Shown piece after piece: positions 1 through 6,606 of a DNA stretch of 7,990 bases. Position numbers and translations under genes: made by a program. Position 1 is the stretch's first letter. Every line of letters begins with the position of its first letter. This DNA comes from Chloroflexota bacterium. GTDB lineage: Bacteria > Chloroflexota > Anaerolineae > Anaerolineales > UBA4823. Below the pieces are notes generated by a model, which ran no database searches, was not told the origin of the DNA, and saw only the letters and a program-made list of their open reading frames with translations. Location of the stretch: NCBI GenBank assembly GCA_012798185.1, contig JAAZNS010000435.1:1-7990 (forward strand). Reading direction: 5' to 3'.

Positions 1-2
1 AA

Positions 3-74
3 AACTCGCCTCCTTCGCCGGAAGAGCTGCGGATTCTAAGGAATGAAGTGGATAAAAACCGTTTATATATTTAA
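3..74 (+). CDS. Possible C-terminal end of an unidentified protein, truncated by the window edge
   Basis: One plus-strand frame is open from the window edge to a TAA at 72-74. It reads as a hydrophilic tail with the piece SPEELRILRNEVDKN, which looks like the helical end of a real protein. Only about 23 residues are visible and no domain can be named. After the stop the DNA turns AT-rich, including a 14-base perfect palindrome at 66-79, which suits the end of a gene. An open frame this short can easily occur by chance, so the call rests only on its protein-like composition. If real, this gene converges on the minus-strand SDR gene. Confidence 0.25.
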   Translation, partial: NSPPSPEELRILRNEVDKNRLYI

Positions 75-128
75 ATATACCGTTATCAGTGGGTTGTTAT
101 TGGTGAGTTGTATTTAAATTTGGCAATC

Positions 129-153
129 GATAATATAAAAAACGAATATTATC
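129..153 (-). terminator. AT-rich inverted repeat directly after the SDR stop codon, possible operon-end hairpin
   Basis: An 8-base perfect inverted repeat (GATAATAT at 129-136, ATATTATC at 146-153) with a 9-base loop abuts the stop codon of the minus-strand SDR gene. Read on the minus strand, the loop carries six T in a row, but no T-tract follows the stem. The stem has only two G-C pairs, so it would be weak. The position is right for the end of the thiolase-SDR operon, but this is not a canonical intrinsic terminator. Confidence 0.3.
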
Positions 154-1143
154 TCATAGCAGCCCAGTCTTTTTATACCACGCCAGGGTTTCATCGATTG
201 CCTGGCGTACCGGCAGCATATCGGTCAGCCCGAGTTCAGTTTGCGCTTTACGGGTGTCGTAATAAAAATAACAGCCGGCGCGGTGTAGGTCGCTGCCTGT
301 TAACGGCAGGTGGAGTAAAGTATGAGCCAGAGAGAGGGGAAATACCAAAAACGGAAGGAAACCATCGGGAAGGGAGAAAAAGGGAGGTGGCACACCCGCA
401 ACTTGAGCGATTAAACTCAAATGCTGGTAGTGGGTTAAGTTTTGATTGCCAAGTATATATCGCTCTCCGCGGCAGCCTCGCTCCAACGCTGCAAGATGCC
501 CGCGCACCACATCATCAATGTGGATGATATTTAATCCGCCGCTAATCGAGACAGGGATGTGCCTTTTGGCGACATGGAGGACGATACTTCCCGAGATGAG
601 GTTGATATCCCCTGCTCCCAGCACAACCGTGGGGTTAACGATCACCACATCTAATCCTTTAGCAACGGCTTTTTGTACTTCAAGCTCTGCCAGATATTTA
701 GCGTAGCCATAAAGCCACCAATCAGGCCGGAAATTCCAAGTATAGTGCTCATCGATTAAATATGGGGTGGATAAATATTTTTTGGGAGGTACCCCTAAAG
801 CTGCTACCGAGCTGGTATGAACCACTCTTTTTACGCCAGCCCGAAAAGCAGCATTTAATACATTTTGTGTTCCCTGAACGGTAACAGTCATATTTTGCTC
901 AAAGCTTTTGCGAGAGCCGAGCTGAGCAGCCGTATGAAAAACCACATCAATTCCTTGCATGGCGGATTCCAAGGAGGATGGATCGGTAAGATCGCCGACA
1001 GCGTGTTCCACTGGGATATCTTCCAAAAGGGTTAATGGGCTGCTCGGCCGATGAAAAGCGCGCACGGTTTCCCCCTGACCTGCCAGCGCCCGGCAAATAT
1101 GTGAACCGATAAACCCGGTAGAACCGGTGACAAGCGCTCTCAT
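154..1143 (-). CDS. Extended short-chain dehydrogenase, NAD(P)-dependent epimerase/dehydratase family (dihydroflavonol-reductase-like)
   Basis: The 329-residue protein opens with the Rossmann dinucleotide-binding motif TGSTGFIGSH (residues 6-15), placed as usual for extended SDRs. Catalytic residues are visible: Ser/Thr in HTSSVAALG (109-117) and the YxxxK pair as Tyr145 and Lys149 in YGYAK. An HR pair (31-32) after the second beta strand hints at NADP(H), which is an inference. The family reduces or epimerises sugar-nucleotide, sterol-like or keto substrates; the C-terminal half gives no clear substrate. The frame stays open upstream to 1194, but that part lies inside the thiolase gene. The ATG at 1143 fits the conserved N-terminus and comes one base after the thiolase stop (TGA-A-ATG), so translation is probably coupled. 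No good Shine-Dalgarno precedes it. Pairing with a thiolase suggests acyl-CoA or lipid metabolism. HpnA-like or DFR-like annotation would be equally acceptable. Confidence 0.9.
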   Translation of the reverse strand: MRALVTGSTGFIGSHICRALAGQGETVRAFHRPSSPLTLLEDIPVEHAVGDLTDPSSLESAMQGIDVVFHTAAQLGSRKSFEQNMTVTVQGTQNVLNAAFRAGVKRVVHTSSVAALGVPPKKYLSTPYLIDEHYTWNFRPDWWLYGYAKYLAELEVQKAVAKGLDVVIVNPTVVLGAGDINLISGSIVLHVAKRHIPVSISGGLNIIHIDDVVRGHLAALERGCRGERYILGNQNLTHYQHLSLIAQVAGVPPPFFSLPDGFLPFLVFPLSLAHTLLHLPLTGSDLHRAGCYFYYDTRKAQTELGLTDMLPVRQAIDETLAWYKKTGLL

Positions 1144-1144
1144 T

Positions 1145-2368
1145 TCATGAATCGAGCCATTCAACGATGGTCGCTTCTCCCTGCCCGACGCCAACGCATA
1201 AGGTTGCTAATCCATAATAAGGCCGTTTTTCATTAGGTGCGCGACGTTTCATTTCATGCAGTAGAGTGGTCATAATGCGGGCACCGGAACATCCCAGGGG
1301 GTGTCCTAGCGCAATTGCACCGCCATTGACATTGGTGATTTCTTCGCTCAATCCAAGCTCTTTTATGACCGCCAGGGATTGTACGGCAAAAGCTTCGTTC
1401 AATTCGACCAATCGGATATCGGTGATATTTAACCCGGCACGCGCCAGCGCTTTTTGGGTAGCGGGGACCGGGCTCAATCCCATGATGCGGGGAGGTTTTC
1501 CGGCTGCAGCTGAAGATACAATGCGTGCCATGGGTTTCAAACCGAGCTGCTGGGCTTTTTCGCGGCTGGTCAGTAACAGCGCCGCAGCGCCGTCATTCAA
1601 GCCAGAAGAATTACCGGCAGTCACGCTGCCATTTTTACGGAAGGCAGGTTTTAACCGGCTTAGCGATTCCACATTCGTATCTCGGCGAGGGCGCTCATCT
1701 ACCGATACCATGATCGGGTCGCCCTTTCGTTGAGGAATAAATACCGGGGCGATTTCTTCAGCAAATTTGCCCGAATCGATAGCTGCCAGGGCGCGGCGGT
1801 GGCTTTCAGCAGCAAAGGCATCTTGTTTTTCGCGGGTGAGATCGGGCATCATCTCGGCAATATTCTCAGCTGTTTCCCCCATGGCTTCTGTGCCATATAA
1901 CTCCTGCATTTTAGGATTAGGGTAACGCCAGCCCAAGGCAGTATCCCAGGCGGTGAGGTTGCCAAATGCAAAAGCTTGTTCTGCCTTGGGTAAAGAATAA
2001 GGGGCGCGAGACATACTTTCTACACCGCCGGCAATAAATACATCCCCCTCGCCTACTTTAATGGCTCTGGCAGCCTGGTTGATAGCATTCAAACCCGAGG
2101 CGCACAAACGATTGAATGTAACTGCTGGCACTTCCACGGGAAAACCGGCTAATAATGTTGCCATGCGGGCGACATTACGATTATCTTCACCTGCCTGGTT
2201 GGCACATCCCATATATACTTCTTCCACAATCGCCGGGTCAATACCGGTGCGTTCGACAATTGCTTTAAGGACATGAGCTGCCAGGTCATCGGGACGCACT
2301 GCAGCCAACGCGCCTCCCAATGCACCAATTGGAGTACGCACTGCATCGATAATTACAGCTTCAGGCAT
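1145..2368 (-). CDS. Thiolase (acetyl-CoA C-acyltransferase, PcaF/FadA-like)
   Basis: This 407-residue protein has normal degradative/biosynthetic thiolase length and all the catalytic landmarks: nucleophile Cys89 in NRLCASGLNAI, NEAFA (324-328), His356 in GHPLGCSGAR, and Cys391 in CVGVGQGEA. The family cleaves 3-ketoacyl-CoA with CoA, or condenses two acyl-CoAs, in the cytoplasm. The stretch around NPKM...YG...ETAENIA (151-171) and the CVGVGQG end resemble 3-oxoadipyl-CoA thiolases (PcaF). No other aromatic-degradation gene is present, so a general 3-ketoacyl-CoA or acetoacetyl-CoA thiolase is the safer reading. The ATG at 2368 has an ideal Shine-Dalgarno (AGGAGG, at 2375-2380) six bases upstream. 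It is the first gene of a two-gene operon with the SDR gene that starts one base after its stop. Confidence 0.95.
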   Translation of the reverse strand: MPEAVIIDAVRTPIGALGGALAAVRPDDLAAHVLKAIVERTGIDPAIVEEVYMGCANQAGEDNRNVARMATLLAGFPVEVPAVTFNRLCASGLNAINQAARAIKVGEGDVFIAGGVESMSRAPYSLPKAEQAFAFGNLTAWDTALGWRYPNPKMQELYGTEAMGETAENIAEMMPDLTREKQDAFAAESHRRALAAIDSGKFAEEIAPVFIPQRKGDPIMVSVDERPRRDTNVESLSRLKPAFRKNGSVTAGNSSGLNDGAAALLLTSREKAQQLGLKPMARIVSSAAAGKPPRIMGLSPVPATQKALARAGLNITDIRLVELNEAFAVQSLAVIKELGLSEEITNVNGGAIALGHPLGCSGARIMTTLLHEMKRRAPNEKRPYYGLATLCVGVGQGEATIVEWLDS

Positions 2369-2416
2369 TGATATCCTCCTGGTTCAATTTGAGATTGATA
2401 AAAATGATATTTTCTC

Positions 2417-2435
2417 CTGATTGTACTACGATCAG
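2417..2435. promoter_or_regulatory. Short inverted repeat upstream of the thiolase, weak candidate control site
   Basis: The 192-base gap between ogt and the thiolase start holds CTGAT and ATCAG arms separated by 9 bases. On the minus strand a TACAAT box (2420-2425) overlaps the left arm, about 50 bases before the thiolase ATG, but no fitting -35 box stands 16-18 bases further upstream. A TTGACT (2457-2462) is too far away to pair with it. The thiolase promoter should be in this gap, but I cannot fix it. Confidence 0.2.
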
Positions 2436-2560
2436 ATGAGTCTATACTGTGATAAAAGTCAACTTGAATTATGATTATCTTCGATTGCTGATAGAGGTAT
2501 GCCCCACCACAAGACTGCCGTCAATAAACAAGCACCAGTCAGGCGTTCTACCAAAGATGG

Positions 2561-3082
2561 CTAACCCCCTTTTTCCAATTGAAGCAGCCAGGCTTTGGTT
2601 TCGATGCCCTTGCCGCCGCCGTAACCATGCAGCTTGCCATCTGCGCCGATTACCCGGTGACAGGGAATAACCAGCGGGATAGGATTGGTAGCTTCAGCTC
2701 TTCCGACAGCGCGGGCAGCTCGGGGAGCATTAATCTGCTGGGCGATATCCTGATAGGTGGCAGTCTTTCCAAACGGGATAGCCAGCGTGGCTTTTAATGC
2801 GTTTTGTTGAAAATGCCCCATCGAAGACCAATCAATATCCAAATCGAATGTACGCCGTTTTCCAGTAAGATAATCTAATATTTGTTTACATATGGGAGAC
2901 ACACGTTCGGCATCTTCGATGATTCGTTTGAATCCCATCTTATCTAATTGTTTGATGATTCTATCTTTCTCAGGGTGGATCTCGATCGCTGCTAGACCAT
3001 TTTCAGAGACGGCTATCCAAATCACCCCCAGTGGAGATGAAGATAATTTGCTAATCCAGGCTGATTTTTCAAGATTAACCAT
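2561..3082 (-). CDS. ogt: Methylated-DNA-[protein]-cysteine S-methyltransferase (O6-alkylguanine-DNA alkyltransferase)
   Basis: The 173-residue protein transfers the alkyl group from O6-alkylguanine (and O4-alkylthymine) in DNA onto its own cysteine in a single-use suicide reaction. The active site PCHRVIG is intact, with acceptor Cys141 and His142. Before it are the arginine-finger helix RAARAVGRA (121-129) and the Asn hinge ATNP (131-134). After it come GYGGG (153-157) and the C-terminal WLLQLE. Residues 1-85 form the poorly conserved N-terminal domain. The length matches Ogt-type enzymes rather than the longer Ada proteins. The start at 3082 follows GAGGAAA, a fair Shine-Dalgarno. It lies 57 bases behind the second ABC permease with no hairpin between, so it may be the last gene of that operon. 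It differs from the ATL paralogue at 7231-7593, which lacks the acceptor cysteine. Confidence 0.95.
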   Translation of the reverse strand: MVNLEKSAWISKLSSSPLGVIWIAVSENGLAAIEIHPEKDRIIKQLDKMGFKRIIEDAERVSPICKQILDYLTGKRRTFDLDIDWSSMGHFQQNALKATLAIPFGKTATYQDIAQQINAPRAARAVGRAEATNPIPLVIPCHRVIGADGKLHGYGGGKGIETKAWLLQLEKGG

Positions 3083-3139
3083 GCTTTCCTCATCGTGATG
3101 TAACTGCTCAACCAGTTGAAGTGACCAGTACCATCGAGA

Positions 3140-4003
3140 TTAATAATTCGTTACGACATCGATTAACCCTCGCTCGCGGGCAAGGTTTTCACACCAACGA
3201 AAACAATACCCTGAAATGATCGTAAAGGTGATAGATAATGTGATCAAGATGATCAGGATTTGCATATTGGATAACGTCGATAAGGTGGGAAATGCCTGCG
3301 CTACCTGACCAACAAGGGATCGGCGCAGCAGTTCCAGCCAATAGGTGATGGGGTTTACAAACCCGATCCAACGCAAAGATGTTGGGAGCACTTCAAGGGG
3401 AAATACAGCGCCGCTGAAAAGGTATAAAGCGCCAGCAATTGCATCGCCAATGCCAAATTCATGATGGACGAGCAGCATCAAAACACCAGCCAGAATTAGA
3501 CCCATCATTGCTAGCATAATAACGCCGATCATTAGGCTGACAAAAAACAGCAGCCAGTTTACCTCGGTTAGATCTATTTGGACTTTAAGAAATAGCACCC
3601 CAAATAAAATTGTGATTAAAACTGAAAAAGCAGCGATGATGAAACGAGCCACTCCGCGCCCAAGGAGATATGTAGGGAAGTGAACCGGCGCGATGTATAA
3701 GTATTTCATGGTCTTATAATGCTCACGGTCATCGATTACTGCCCATGAGATGCCGGTCATAACCTGCCCGACAAAAATATAAAACGCATTACCCAGGTAG
3801 ATATAGGAAAAAATCGGAGCAGCGAAATTGCCATGCGTTATCACGCTATACATGACCACCAGGATCGCTGCTGCTGATACAGGTTTGATAATGGAATAAA
3901 TGGCGAACAAGAATGGATCCGCCCAATTGGATTCGATTTGCCATCCGAGCCAGGCTGCCAGATGAAAACTGCGCACAAAAGGTTTTAATGATGTTGCTCT
4001 CAT
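3140..4003 (-). CDS. ABC-2 type exporter permease (second permease subunit)
   Basis: The 287-residue membrane protein has about six hydrophobic spans, roughly at residues 32-55, 65-90, 118-139, 150-180, 188-205 and 247-268. Around 186-224 it carries the ABC-2 pattern of a hydrophobic segment followed by FSGAVFPLEVLP and NPITYWLELLRR. This resembles the permeases of DrrB-type and NodJ-type exporters. It should form a heterodimeric channel with the permease encoded just upstream, driven by the ATPase at 4824-5840. The ATG at 4003 stands three bases after the upstream stop. Its ribosome site (AAGGTG) lies inside the 3' end of the upstream gene, so the two are probably translated together. The substrate cannot be read from the sequence; drugs, lipids and polysaccharides are all possible for this family. 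Confidence 0.88.
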   Translation of the reverse strand: MRATSLKPFVRSFHLAAWLGWQIESNWADPFLFAIYSIIKPVSAAAILVVMYSVITHGNFAAPIFSYIYLGNAFYIFVGQVMTGISWAVIDDREHYKTMKYLYIAPVHFPTYLLGRGVARFIIAAFSVLITILFGVLFLKVQIDLTEVNWLLFFVSLMIGVIMLAMMGLILAGVLMLLVHHEFGIGDAIAGALYLFSGAVFPLEVLPTSLRWIGFVNPITYWLELLRRSLVGQVAQAFPTLSTLSNMQILIILITLSITFTIISGYCFRWCENLARERGLIDVVTNY

Positions 4004-4006
4004 CGA

Positions 4007-4813
4007 TCACCTTCTGCTTTCTGTCAAGCGTCCTTCTCGAATTGCCAGTTTTTCCATGTATCCGATGAGATAGCGGGAACCGACCAGAAAAAGGATGCAT
4101 AAAATGGATAGGATTCCCAGTTCGATGGGAACAGAAAGAAAGCCGAGTGAAGCACCAGTTGTAAATACCAGCTGGCGCATGGCATCTAAGCCTAATGTCA
4201 ATGGAATAAGCGAAGCGCCTGCGGCAATCCAAAAATTGAAATTTTTTATTGGAAAATAAAACCCCGATACTAAGTAGATAGGTTCCTGGGCAAGATTGGA
4301 AATATGCCATGCCTCACGGCTGAGTAATAAGTAAACCGAGGAGGACATCATACCTAAACCATATAATGCCACCATAGCTAGCAAAAAAACTAAAAATAAT
4401 TGGGAAAAACTTACAACGGCGTAATGAACATTAAATATCCAGCTGCCGATGATCATGATGACAGCAGCTCGTAAAGTCGTAGCAGCCATGCCTCCCAATG
4501 CCATACCTAACAGGATTGCCATCATAGAATTAGGCGCCAGGATGTAAAGCGCCAGGTTGCCCTGCTCTTTTTCCCAATAGAGCTGGCTGGACATGCTCCA
4601 CAATACATTCATCCAAAAAGCGGTCATTGCCCCGCCGATGATGACGAAGCCAATATAATCTTCCGGCGCGTTGATAGCCCGGTAGATAAAAACATAAGCT
4701 GAGACGCTCAATAGAGGGAGTACAATATCGAAAAACATCCAGGATTTTTCGCGCTGCTGCCCGATTAACCGTGGATATGCCCGGGCAATGACGGTCTGAA
4801 TGAATAATTTCAC
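4007..4813 (-). CDS. ABC-2 type exporter permease (first permease subunit), probable GTG start
   Basis: The protein is 268 residues from the GTG at 4813. It has a cytoplasmic N-terminus with ARAYPRLIGQQREKSW (residues 10-25) and about six membrane spans near 28-45, 53-73, 97-125, 134-163, 176-205 and 229-252. The N-terminal REKSW followed by a first span, and EPIYLVSGFYFPI (177-189) before the last spans, are typical of ABC-2 permeases. The frame runs on upstream to an ATG at 4912, but that would overlap the ATPase gene by 89 bases and add a non-conserved tail. GTG at 4813, ten bases after the ATPase stop, fits the family's N-terminus. Its purine-rich AAGG is very close to the start, so the exact start stays uncertain; a rare ATT four codons later is another option. 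It probably pairs with the permease at 3140-4003. Confidence 0.85.
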   Translation of the reverse strand: MKLFIQTVIARAYPRLIGQQREKSWMFFDIVLPLLSVSAYVFIYRAINAPEDYIGFVIIGGAMTAFWMNVLWSMSSQLYWEKEQGNLALYILAPNSMMAILLGMALGGMAATTLRAAVIMIIGSWIFNVHYAVVSFSQLFLVFLLAMVALYGLGMMSSSVYLLLSREAWHISNLAQEPIYLVSGFYFPIKNFNFWIAAGASLIPLTLGLDAMRQLVFTTGASLGFLSVPIELGILSILCILFLVGSRYLIGYMEKLAIREGRLTESRR

Positions 4814-4823
4814 CCCTTGGTTT

Positions 4824-5840
4824 TTATGTACTCTCGATATCGGCGTCACTTTCCATTTCCTCGATGCTTTTACCAACCAAATCAACAAAAACATCCTCAA
4901 GGGTTGGTTCACGTTTTTGCAGATTCAGGATATGAATATTCCCGGCAGTCATCGTATTTACCACCGAGCTGATTACATCGTCCTGAGCTAAAATCAATTC
5001 TAGGATTGAGAATCCATCCTGGGCACGATGGGTGACTTTATGCACACCAGCGATTGATTCAAAATCTTGCAGGTTGGTGCCATTAAGCGGGCTGACTTCC
5101 ATGCGGTATATTGCTTCTCCCTGCAGGCGGTGTTTCAGGGTTGCAGGTGTATCGCAAGCCAAAACCCGCCCCTGGTTAATAATCGCAACCCGGTCGCATA
5201 ACTCATCTGCCTCGACCATATAATGGGTAGTTAGCAGCAAGGTACGGGTTTGGTCATCGTCAATCCATTTGCGGATGAAGTGCCGGATTTCACGGGAAGC
5301 GCCCACGTCTAACCCCAGGGTGGGCTCATCCAAAAATAGCACATCCGGGTCGGTTAGAAAACCTCTTACCACGTTCATCTTTTGCCGTAAACCGGTGGAT
5401 AAATCCGACGATTTACTGTTGATGCGGTCGGAGAGCCCGACGATATCCAATAATTGCTTAATGCGCTGGTTGGCGATATTCGAGGGGATACCATAGAATT
5501 GGGAAAACATCCATAAATTCTCGCGCACGGTAAGCAGCCCGTAACCGGAAGATTCTCCACCCGAAACCATATTAATACGGGGGCGTACTTTTTCGGGGTT
5601 TTTCACCACATCAAATCCGGCGACAATAGCACTACCTGATGTAGGTGCTAAAAGGGTGGTGAGGATTTTAATCAATGTTGTCTTACCTGCGCCATTGGGA
5701 CCTAGCAGGCCGAATAACTCGCCGTGTCGAATTTGAAGGTTTACATCCTCCAAGGCGAGTAATTCTTTTGGCTCGGTCTTTTTTCCACCGCGGATTTTAT
5801 ATATACGGCATAAATTTTGGGTTTCAATTGCAAAATGCAT
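4824..5840 (-). CDS. ABC exporter ATP-binding protein, DrrA/NatA type
   Basis: The 338-residue cytoplasmic ATPase powers the two permeases encoded directly downstream. Visible motifs are Walker A GPNGAGKTT (47-55), signature LSTGLRQ (147-153), Walker B VLFLDEPT (167-174) with catalytic Glu172, D-loop LGLD (175-178), and switch His206 in TTHYMVEAD. A C-terminal extension (about 240-338) ends with EPTLEDVFVDLVG, the usual ending of daunorubicin-resistance-type ATPases. The Q-loop is odd: where a glutamine is expected after the strand ending near residue 92, the chain reads SGGESSGYGLLTVREN. The start at 5840 suits the family's N-terminus, but the upstream bases show no clear Shine-Dalgarno. An 11-base tandem repeat lies 38-60 bases upstream. 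It is the first gene of an operon with both permeases and possibly ogt. Confidence 0.93.
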   Translation of the reverse strand: MHFAIETQNLCRIYKIRGGKKTEPKELLALEDVNLQIRHGELFGLLGPNGAGKTTLIKILTTLLAPTSGSAIVAGFDVVKNPEKVRPRINMVSGGESSGYGLLTVRENLWMFSQFYGIPSNIANQRIKQLLDIVGLSDRINSKSSDLSTGLRQKMNVVRGFLTDPDVLFLDEPTLGLDVGASREIRHFIRKWIDDDQTRTLLLTTHYMVEADELCDRVAIINQGRVLACDTPATLKHRLQGEAIYRMEVSPLNGTNLQDFESIAGVHKVTHRAQDGFSILELILAQDDVISSVVNTMTAGNIHILNLQKREPTLEDVFVDLVGKSIEEMESDADIEST

Positions 5841-5875
5841 AGTTATATTTCAAAAACTGGCAAAATTGTTGGGGG

Positions 5876-5905
5876 AACGTAGGTTAATCGTAGGTTAATC
5901 GTCAA
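5876..5905 (-). promoter_or_regulatory. Candidate promoter of the ABC operon with a tandem 11-base repeat in its spacer
   Basis: Two exact copies of CGTAGGTTAAT (5878-5888 and 5889-5899), followed by a third CGT, lie 38-60 bases before the ATPase ATG. On the minus strand a TTGACG (5900-5905) could be a -35 box, and TACGTT (5876-5881), 18 bases on, a poor -10 box. If so, the repeats fill the spacer. The 11-base period is about one DNA turn, as expected for a protein binding direct half-sites on one face. The repeat is seen directly; its role as promoter or operator is inferred. Confidence 0.35.
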
Positions 5906-5971
5906 GCAATCTCTACTTTACTTTGGTATCATAAAAATCGAAGGGCGATTTCTCTTCTTCTCCTCCTTAGA

Positions 5972-6000
5972 GAGAGCCGGGAGCGGCGTACCCGGCTCTC
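5972..6000 (-). terminator. GC-rich hairpin downstream of tag, probable transcript end
   Basis: A perfect 10-base inverted repeat (GAGAGCCGGG at 5972-5981, CCCGGCTCTC at 5991-6000) with a 9-base loop lies 36 bases after the tag stop codon. It would form a strong stem in the minus-strand transcript. No T-tract follows; the next bases are purine-rich. It may therefore end the ATL-GNAT-tag transcript through another mechanism, protect its 3' end, or insulate the ABC operon. Confidence 0.45.
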
Positions 6001-6035
6001 GTTGATTCTTAGGGGGAAGACATCGCAAGATTTTA

Positions 6036-6605
6036 TCACACTCTGCATAATTCGGCATGGCGAAAACAATCCACCGTGTGATCATTGACCATACCGACTG
6101 CCTGCATAAATGCATAACATATCGTGGTGCCTACAAAGGTAAAGCCGCGCTTCTTCAATGCCTTGCTCATCGCATCAGAAACTGGGGTGGAAGAAGGGAT
6201 TTCATGGACAGTCTTCCATCGATTTTGGATTGGAACACCATCGACAAATTGCCAGATATAGCGGTCGAAGCTGCCAAATTCTTTTTGGATTTTGAGGATT
6301 GCTTGCGCGTTTTGGATGGCTGCCTTGATTTTTAAACGGTTGCGGATAATGCCGGGATTTTCTAATAACTCCGCCACTTTTCCAGCATCATACCTGGCTA
6401 CCAATTGAGGTTCAAATCGATCAAATGCTGCTCGATAATTATCTCGTTTGCGTAAAATCGTCGCCCAGCTCAAGCCGGCTTGAGCGCCTTCCAGGATTAA
6501 AAACTCGAAAAGTATCTGGTCATCATGCACAGGAACGCCCCATTCTTCGTCATGATATGCAATATAAAACGGCTCTGTGCCAGCCCAGGCGCAGCGGGTG
6601 ACCAT
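6036..6605 (-). CDS. tag: DNA-3-methyladenine glycosylase I
   Basis: The 189-residue enzyme cuts the glycosidic bond of 3-methyladenine (and weakly 3-methylguanine) in DNA, starting base excision repair. It aligns with the E. coli enzyme with a one-residue offset. The zinc-snap ligands are all present: Cys5, His18, His176 and Cys180. So are the 3-methyladenine pocket residues Tyr17, Glu39 (in LILEGAQAGLSW) and Trp47. The helix-hairpin-helix region lies around residues 80-115, with ENPGIIRNRLKI at 82-93. Length and both ends match the family, so it looks active. The ATG at 6605 comes one base after the stop of the GNAT gene (TGA-A-ATG), with AAAGGA about nine bases before it. It is the last gene of the operon that begins with the ATL gene. 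A strong hairpin follows at 5972-6000. Confidence 0.96.
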   Translation of the reverse strand: MVTRCAWAGTEPFYIAYHDEEWGVPVHDDQILFEFLILEGAQAGLSWATILRKRDNYRAAFDRFEPQLVARYDAGKVAELLENPGIIRNRLKIKAAIQNAQAILKIQKEFGSFDRYIWQFVDGVPIQNRWKTVHEIPSSTPVSDAMSKALKKRGFTFVGTTICYAFMQAVGMVNDHTVDCFRHAELCRV

Positions 6606-6606
6606 T

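Noticed and set aside
66..79. A 14-base perfect palindrome (TATATTTAAATATA)
   Set aside because: It is made only of A and T in an AT-rich spacer, where such palindromes are common by chance.
108..527. Long plus-strand frame over the 3' half of the SDR gene
   Set aside because: It is antisense to a clearly conserved enzyme and its translation has no recognisable domain or ribosome site.
2413..2448. Plus-strand TTGTAC and TATACT boxes spaced 16 bases apart, resembling a promoter
   Set aside because: No plus-strand gene follows; the next genes there are on the minus strand, and the -35 match is weak.
5918..6115. Minus-strand frame of 65 codons overlapping the end of tag
   Set aside because: It overlaps the zinc-ligand-bearing end of tag in another frame and runs through the hairpin; there is no start signal.
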